Assembly: GCA_002311345.1 (NCBI GenBank)
Contig: DCAA01000006.1
Span: 122,208 to 128,691, forward strand
Source: Planctomycetes bacterium UBA1146
Lineage (GTDB): Bacteria; Planctomycetota; UBA8108; UBA1146
DNA length: 6,484 nt
Reading direction: 5' to 3'
This document shows positions 1 through 4,083 of the stretch, piece after piece. Every line of letters starts with the position of its first letter. Positions within the stretch are counted from its first letter, which is position 1. The notes under the pieces are model-generated. The model had not been told where the DNA came from. It worked only from the letters and a program-made list of their open reading frames with translations, and did not search any database. A program made the position numbers and the translations under genes.

Positions 1-1079
1 TTCTTGACGACCTTCTTCTTGGCGGTCTTCTTGCTGGCGGCTTTTTTCTTCTTTGCGGCGGCTATCTTGCCGGCGGCTTTCTTGGTTGCGGCCTTCTTCT
101 TTGCGGCGGCTTTCTTGGCAGCGGCTATCTTTGCGGCGGCTTTCTTGGCAGCGGCTTTCTTGGCAGCGGCTATCCTGGCAGCGGCTATCCTGGCGGCAGC
201 TTTCTTGGCAGCGGCTTTCTTGGCGGCGGCTATCTTGGCAGCGGCTTTCTCGGCAGCGGCTTTCTCGGCGGCGGCTATCTTGGCGGCGGCTTCCCTGGCG
301 GCGGCTTTCTTGGCAGCGGCTTCCTTTGCAGCGGCCTTCCTGGCGACTTCCATCGCCGCTTTTGCTGCTTTCAGAGCAGCTTCTTTTTCTCTGGCGGCTT
401 TCTTCTTTGCGGCTGCTTCGATGGCTGGATCTGGATGGAGGCGCGCCTCTTCGTGAAGAGCCAGCACCGTATGGATGACAGGCAGGTTGCCGAGTTGGTC
501 GTGGAGCAGACGCTGTCTCTGAGCGGCACTCAGGGATGAGGTCACCAGACCAGCACGGATCAAGCCTCCCTGAGCCCACGATTCGAGAGGCACCATCTGC
601 TGGTTCTTGATGTGGGCAAGAACCAGTTGCTTCGCCAGATCGGGGAGAGAAGGTGATCGCTTGAAGAATTCCTTTGTTTCCACAATCGAATTTTCTCGGA
701 TGAACTCCATGCTCAGTTGGTGACATCTTTCGAACAGGGTAGCGAGCATATCTTTGAGTTGCATGGCGAGTTGCAGAGGATCCCTTGCCTTGGGAAAGAC
801 CGCTGCCACTTCGGATGCGGATGAGATGCGAACTTCATTCCAATCGACAAACTGGGTACGGAATGCATCCCAGGCTTTCAGAACATCCGATAGAGGCATC
901 GAGGCGGTCAATGCTCCGAGGATGGTCGTCTCCATCACGTCCAGATCATCGATTTCACGAAGTGTGCTGTGTTGTTGATAGGCCTTTTTGACGATCTCCT
1001 GGAGCGCGGCACTCTCGTTGGAAGTCGATGAGTTACTGGTAGCCGAATCATTGGTGACTGAACCAGATTCTGCAAACAT
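1..1079 (-). CDS. HhH-GPD (endonuclease III-like) domain protein with histone H1-like Ala/Lys tail, C-terminus cut by window edge
   Basis: Reading leftward from the ATG at 1079-1077 gives 359 codons with no stop before the window edge, so the C-terminus is missing. Residues 1-25 are Ser/Thr/Asn-rich. Residues ~26-215 look like a helical HhH-GPD-type domain: a helix near ETTILGAL, then FVDWNEVR at 77-84, a polar stretch, and a VPLE segment ending at E166 where endonuclease III relatives carry their Asp-containing motif. No Cys cluster for an Fe-S centre is visible, and the Lys/Asp catalytic pair is not evident. I infer a binding rather than a cutting role. From E221 on the protein is almost only Ala and Lys with some Glu, Arg and Ile, including 15 in-register AAAxx pentads (residues 249-323). 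This resembles the C-terminal tails of bacterial histone H1-like proteins that coat DNA. A GGAAGGA site six bases upstream supports the start. The domain assignment rests on remembered family patterns of Planctomycetota proteins; the reading frame itself is secure. Confidence 0.72.
   Translation of the reverse strand, partial: MFAESGSVTNDSATSNSSTSNESAALQEIVKKAYQQHSTLREIDDLDVMETTILGALTASMPLSDVLKAWDAFRTQFVDWNEVRISSASEVAAVFPKARDPLQLAMQLKDMLATLFERCHQLSMEFIRENSIVETKEFFKRSPSLPDLAKQLVLAHIKNQQMVPLESWAQGGLIRAGLVTSSLSAAQRQRLLHDQLGNLPVIHTVLALHEEARLHPDPAIEAAAKKKAAREKEAALKAAKAAMEVARKAAAKEAAAKKAAAREAAAKIAAAEKAAAEKAAAKIAAAKKAAAKKAAARIAAARIAAAKKAAAKKAAAKIAAAKKAAAKKKAATKKAAGKIAAAKKKKAASKKTAKKKVVK
111..335 (-). 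repeat. 15-bp tandem repeat encoding AAAxx pentapeptides (15 copies)
   Basis: Fifteen consecutive 15-base units read on the minus strand as AAA followed by KE, KK, RE, KI, EK, EK, KI, KK, KK, RI, RI, KK, KK, KI and KK. The commonest unit is GCC GCT GCC AAG AAA. Variation lies mostly in Ala third positions and in AAA/ATA/GAA exchanges in the fifth codon. Looser units (AAAKKK, AATKK, AAGKI, AAAKKKK) continue to about position 35. Because the unit is a multiple of three, gain or loss of copies would alter tail length without shifting frame. Confidence 0.92.
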
Positions 1080-1249
1080 CTGGATTCCTTCCGAAAAGGG
1101 TCTTCAAAGACACTTGGATCGTCCTGGGAGTGGGTATATTTACCCGTAAACAGCGGAAATTCACGAATCCCGGAGTTTCGAGGAGAGCCCCGAATCCATC
1201 CGGTGCGAGATTCTATCGGTGAGAAAGGGGTGGAGCAACGCGAACACGC
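1080..1249 (-). other. Intergenic leader between xdhC and the H1-tail gene, with two short palindromes
   Basis: These 170 bases hold no credible gene. Two dyads are visible: GGGTA-TATT-TACCC at 1132-1145, the most AT-rich spot in the gap, and GTCTT-CA-AAGAC at 1100-1111, just upstream of the ribosome binding site. Either could be an operator or leader hairpin for the leftward gene. On the minus strand TATACC (1138-1133) is a possible -10 element but has no good -35 partner. No hairpin followed by a T-run is present, so no intrinsic terminator for xdhC can be called. Confidence 0.35.
1086..1092 (-). promoter_or_regulatory. Ribosome binding site of the HhH-GPD/H1-tail gene
   Basis: Read on the minus strand this is GGAAGGA, six bases before the ATG at 1079. 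It is a strong Shine-Dalgarno match and fixes the start of a gene that cannot be judged from its missing C-terminus. Confidence 0.75.
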
Positions 1250-2080
1250 CTAATCTGTGGGTGAAGTGAGTGCCCGCTTCGAAGAATTGCCCTGGTTGTG
1301 GTGTCTATCGACCTCTCCTCGATGGAGGCCGATCAATTCTGCGCAGATGGAGATGGCGATCTCCTCGGGAGTGCGAGAACCGATCGGGATCCCCATGGGG
1401 GCCCGGACCCTCTCCAGGTTTGCCGTGGACACTCCCGATTCGCGTAGATTTTTGACGATGGCGCCGATCTTGCCGCGGCTACCGATGAGACCGATGTAGC
1501 CAGCAGAGGTCTCGAGGGCTCGAGAGAGAGCCAGTTCGTCGTGCTGATGGCCCCTAGTGACCACCACGATGCATGAATTTGCCGTGACGCAGACCCCCTC
1601 GAGGCATTCCTCGAAAGGTCTGCACAGTACTTCATCCGCGAGTGGAAAACGCTCTGGATGGGCAAAATCAGACCGGTCATCGATGACTGTGATACGCCAA
1701 TCGAGGGTCGAAAGAACTTTTACGAGGGCAGTGGCGATGTGACCGCCACCCAGAATTATCACTGAAGGGGCACCGATCGGTTCTATGTACACCTCGAACT
1801 CTCCTCCACATAGCAGTCCAGTCTCGGCTACGGTCGCTGCAGTCAGTCGGAACGATTTCCTCATGGCCGTGCCCGCTGCCATCACTTCCATCGAAATTCG
1901 CCAGATATCCGCCTCGGTGCACCCTCCTCCGACGGTACCAACGGTGGAACCGTCGGCCCTGACCAGCATCTTGGCGCCTTCCTTGCCCGGAGTGGACCCG
2001 GTGGTCGAGATGATGGTCGCCAAGGCGGCTTTTTGACCCATTTCGATGATCCGTGCGGCTTCTCGCAGAACCTCCAGCAA
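1250..2080 (-). CDS. xdhC: XdhC/CoxF-family molybdenum-enzyme maturation protein
   Basis: This 276-residue cytoplasmic protein belongs to the family that binds molybdenum cofactor, supports its sulfuration and delivers it to xanthine dehydrogenase- or CO dehydrogenase-type hydroxylases. The N-terminal XdhC/CoxI domain shows GSTPGK (28-33), GGGC (51-54) and GLLCGGEFEV (88-97, with C91). The C-terminal Rossmann domain shows GGGHIA (111-116), VIDDR (122-126), TRGHQHDE (175-182), GLIGSRGK (197-204) and APMGIPIGSRTPEEIAISI near 217-235. Both domains are complete. The start is TTG at 2080-2078: an in-frame TGA lies at 2110-2108, GGAAGG sits nine bases upstream, and the family normally has the helix before the GST motif that a start at the first ATG (residue 14) would remove. 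The tail after ~255 is polar and not conserved as far as I can tell. No molybdoenzyme subunit gene is in the window, so its client is unknown; the symbol is a family name. Confidence 0.9.
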   Translation of the reverse strand: MLEVLREAARIIEMGQKAALATIISTTGSTPGKEGAKMLVRADGSTVGTVGGGCTEADIWRISMEVMAAGTAMRKSFRLTAATVAETGLLCGGEFEVYIEPIGAPSVIILGGGHIATALVKVLSTLDWRITVIDDRSDFAHPERFPLADEVLCRPFEECLEGVCVTANSCIVVVTRGHQHDELALSRALETSAGYIGLIGSRGKIGAIVKNLRESGVSTANLERVRAPMGIPIGSRTPEEIAISICAELIGLHRGEVDRHHNQGNSSKRALTSPTD

Positions 2081-2089
2081 GGCGGAATT

Positions 2090-2095
2090 CCTTCC
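2090..2095 (-). promoter_or_regulatory. Ribosome binding site of xdhC, supporting a TTG start
   Basis: GGAAGG on the minus strand, nine bases before the TTG at 2080. An in-frame stop at 2110-2108 leaves no ATG or GTG between it and this TTG, so this site decides the start. Confidence 0.65.
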
Positions 2096-2180
2096 AGATC
2101 TCCCCGTTCAGACAGTCGTGGACGTTAGCAGAGGGGGACCTCTCTCGCCACCCGAGGGGTTCATTCCCGATCTGCGTGAT

Positions 2181-2200
2181 ATCCTTCTGGGCAGAAGGAT
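2181..2200. promoter_or_regulatory. 20-bp palindrome, candidate operator
   Basis: Perfect dyad with arms ATCCTTCTG and CAGAAGGAT separated by GG. It lies 36 bases upstream of the GGDEF start and almost exactly fills the spacer of the weak minus-strand promoter pair, ending in its -10 element. No T-run follows on either strand, so it is not a terminator. The form fits a site for a dimeric regulator; a hairpin in the GGDEF mRNA leader is the alternative. The regulator is unknown. Confidence 0.5.
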
Positions 2201-2226
2201 CAACTTTCTGCGCCCTGGCCCAGGAA

Positions 2227-2231
2227 GAAGG
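2227..2231 (+). promoter_or_regulatory. Ribosome binding site of the GGDEF gene
   Basis: GAAGG five bases before the ATG at 2237, inside a purine-rich run starting at 2222. An in-frame TGA at 2177-2179 and the absence of an earlier ATG make this the likely start. Confidence 0.6.
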
Positions 2232-2236
2232 TCTGG

Positions 2237-3649
2237 ATGTCCCGTCCTCTCCTCTGCAAGAGACCCGGTGAGTGGCCTTTGCCGCCGGATCCGGGTGAGT
2301 CTCGTCTACTTCTCGATCTAATTCCGGATCCACTCATCGTTGCCAGGGGCCCTCGCCGGAAAATCATCGCGATCAACAGGGCGGGCCAGTTTTTGCTGGC
2401 TTGCCCGGAGGCCGAAGAGGTCAGGGATCGAGAGTTGATCGATTTTTTCCACGAAGAGGATCAGCACCGGCTGCTCTCTCTGGGGGGCGATGGAGCGGCA
2501 GATCCAACACCGATCCTCATGAAAATGCGTCATGATGATAGCTGGCGCCCGGTTGCAGTGATGGGAGGGCGTCGCCTTAGCCCGAGGGGTGAAGAACGGT
2601 GGGTATACCGGATTCAAGTTCTCGAGGAGAGTGGTGTGGGACTCGAACAGCAGATGGAACAGCACAAAAGAAGAGCAAGTGATGCAGTCCGCACTTCATT
2701 ACGCATATTCCATCTGACGGAAAAGATACGTACTGCGCCACAGCTTTCTACACTCCTGATCGGAGTCCGGGACGAGGACGATTTCTTTCAACGAGCCGGC
2801 AGTTTGCTCTGTTCAGAGGGCCTGGGATATCGAGATGTGAAAATCTGGAGTTACACCGATGGCAACAAAGAGTTGGCATGGTGTAGCGATCCAACGAAGC
2901 CGAACAAAGGTCCAGAAACCACCGATGATCCAGGTCGCAGACAGTTGCTATTGGCGGTAGGAGACGGAGTCCCAGGAGGACTGCTTGAACTCAGTATCGA
3001 TCCAAGGGAGTTGAAGCTACTCGAGGAAGCGCCCTTGTTGATGGAATGGCACGAAGAAGTTCTTGGGACCATCGGAGAAATCCTTGCTCTTACTTTGCAA
3101 AACCTACGATTGCACGCTCAACTGGAACAACAGGCCCTGCTCGATCCGCTGACTGGAATCGCCAACCGATTGTACCTCGGGTCTCAACTCGAGAAGGAGG
3201 TCAGTCGAGCGCTCCGAAACGGAGGAGAACTGGGAGTTCTTTTCGCGGATCTTGACGGTTTCAAGGGAGTCAATGATGTTCTCGGTCACATCGTCGGGGA
3301 TGAGTTGCTTCGAGAGGTTTCGTCTCTATTGACCAATTTCTTCCGCGAGAGTGATCACGTATGTCGTTACGGCGGAGACGAGTTCGTGGTCTTGCTGCCC
3401 GGATCGAATCTACAAGACATGGAACTCAAGGGGCGCGATCTTCTCGAAGAGTTCAGGAACAATCGGTTCCTGGATGGGAAAGCCAGAGAGGTCTCGAAGC
3501 TCTCTCTATCGGTGGGGGTCACTGCGCTCAGAGAAGGTGTTACCTCGGAAGACTTACTCGATGAAGCGGACGCAGCGCTCTACCGGGCCAAGAGGGGCGG
3601 CCGTGATCGGGTCGTGGTGGTCAGGCCCGATCAGATGGAAGATCTCTAG
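2237..3649 (+). CDS. Diguanylate cyclase with PAS, probable GAF and GGDEF domains
   Basis: This 470-residue protein should condense two GTP into c-di-GMP. Residues ~22-128 fit a PAS sensor domain (LIPDPLIVARG, then INRAGQFLL, and a charged strand pattern ending near VYRIQVLEE). A charged helix at ~132-165 links to a GAF-like region at ~165-295, which is the less certain call. The GGDEF domain spans ~298-464: DPLTGIANR from 303, FADLDGFK (336-343) with metal-binding D338, GHIVGDE, an intact GGDEF at 379-383, and AKRGGRDR near the end. RESD at 370-373 lies exactly five residues before GGDEF, the position of the RxxD inhibitory I-site, so product feedback is expected. There is no signal peptide or membrane segment, so the protein is cytosolic and its input is presumably an internal ligand or partner. 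No EAL or HD-GYP domain is fused. It stands alone on the plus strand, diverging from xdhC and converging on rbfA. The GGDEF assignment is secure; the sensed signal is unknown. Confidence 0.95.
   Translation: MSRPLLCKRPGEWPLPPDPGESRLLLDLIPDPLIVARGPRRKIIAINRAGQFLLACPEAEEVRDRELIDFFHEEDQHRLLSLGGDGAADPTPILMKMRHDDSWRPVAVMGGRRLSPRGEERWVYRIQVLEESGVGLEQQMEQHKRRASDAVRTSLRIFHLTEKIRTAPQLSTLLIGVRDEDDFFQRAGSLLCSEGLGYRDVKIWSYTDGNKELAWCSDPTKPNKGPETTDDPGRRQLLLAVGDGVPGGLLELSIDPRELKLLEEAPLLMEWHEEVLGTIGEILALTLQNLRLHAQLEQQALLDPLTGIANRLYLGSQLEKEVSRALRNGGELGVLFADLDGFKGVNDVLGHIVGDELLREVSSLLTNFFRESDHVCRYGGDEFVVLLPGSNLQDMELKGRDLLEEFRNNRFLDGKAREVSKLSLSVGVTALREGVTSEDLLDEADAALYRAKRGGRDRVVVVRPDQMEDL
3646..3649. other. Interlocked convergent stop codons (CTAG)
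   Basis: The plus-strand GGDEF gene ends with TAG at 3647-3649, and minus-strand rbfA ends with TAG at 3648-3646. Both stops lie in one palindromic CTAG, so there is no intergenic space. No hairpin with a T-run is seen near it on either strand. Confidence 0.95.
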
Positions 3650-4080
3650 TCCTGTTTTTCTGAAGGGGTTTCTTTCTGCCCCCTTTCGTCGCGCTCCTCG
3701 GTTGTTCGAGATTCACGTTCCTGTGCCGCTTGTTCATCCTCTTGCCTCGCGATTCTGATCTTTTCTTCGATTTCGAGGGTGCGTTGAATGCTTTCGTCGA
3801 GGATGAAGCGAAGGACTGGAGTTTCCCGTAATCGGACTCTGGAGCTCAGCAGCGACTGAATCTTCCCGCGAGCTGCGTTCAGGCCTCTCAGAGAGGTTCG
3901 CTGCCGGGCCTCGCTCCCCATGACCGAGACGAAAATCTTGCATTCTTTGAGATCCACCGTCGGTTCGACTGCCAATACGGTGACAAATCCGATACGTGGA
4001 TCTTTCAGATCGAACTGAAGGATACGGGAGATCTCTTCCCGGATCAGACTAGCGACTCGAGATCGACGGATCGGCTTCAT
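3646..4080 (-). CDS. rbfA: 30S ribosome-binding factor RbfA
   Basis: This 144-residue protein matches RbfA, which binds the 30S subunit and helps mature the 16S rRNA 5' end. Residues 1-110 form the type II KH core: RVASLIREEISRIL (8-21), DPRIGFVTV (27-35), VDLKECKIFVSV (42-53), the AxG element ARG (70-72), and RLRETPVLRFILDESI (83-98). The core is complete. The remaining ~34 residues are an extension rich in Glu, Arg, Gln and Lys, probably disordered; the family is usually around 120-135 residues. The ATG lies three bases after the infB stop with only a weak GGA upstream, so translation is probably coupled to infB. rbfA is the last gene of the unit here: truB, which often follows, is absent and the opposing GGDEF gene begins at once. 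The stop shares bases with that gene's stop. Confidence 0.95.
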   Translation of the reverse strand: MKPIRRSRVASLIREEISRILQFDLKDPRIGFVTVLAVEPTVDLKECKIFVSVMGSEARQRTSLRGLNAARGKIQSLLSSRVRLRETPVLRFILDESIQRTLEIEEKIRIARQEDEQAAQERESRTTEERDERGQKETPSEKQD

Positions 4081-4083
4081 CGA

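Larger units (their letters stand above)
2081..2236. promoter_or_regulatory. Divergent promoter region between xdhC and the GGDEF gene
   Basis: A 156-bp region from which two genes are transcribed in opposite directions, so it must hold promoters for at least one and probably both. On the minus strand TTGATC (2203-2198) and TATCAC (2181-2176), 16 bases apart, form a weak sigma70-like pair pointing toward xdhC; each matches the consensus at four of six positions. I see no convincing pair for the plus-strand gene. Confidence 0.45.

Noticed and set aside
111..335. CRISPR-like array or minisatellite outside genes
   Set aside because: Units are contiguous without spacers, are 15 bases long, and stay in the reading frame of a protein.
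4..478. Plus-strand open frames of hydrophobic or Arg/Leu-rich low-complexity sequence
   Set aside because: They are antisense readings of the Ala/Lys repeat tail; composition follows from the repeat, and the minus-strand frame joins a normal domain with a good ribosome binding site.
2181..2200. Intrinsic terminator
   Set aside because: The hairpin is not followed by a T-run on either strand and lies upstream of both flanking genes.
1677..2333. 218-residue minus-strand open frame across the xdhC start and the divergent region
   Set aside because: It overlaps xdhC in another frame, runs into the GGDEF gene, and its His/Arg/Ser-rich sequence looks like out-of-frame noise.
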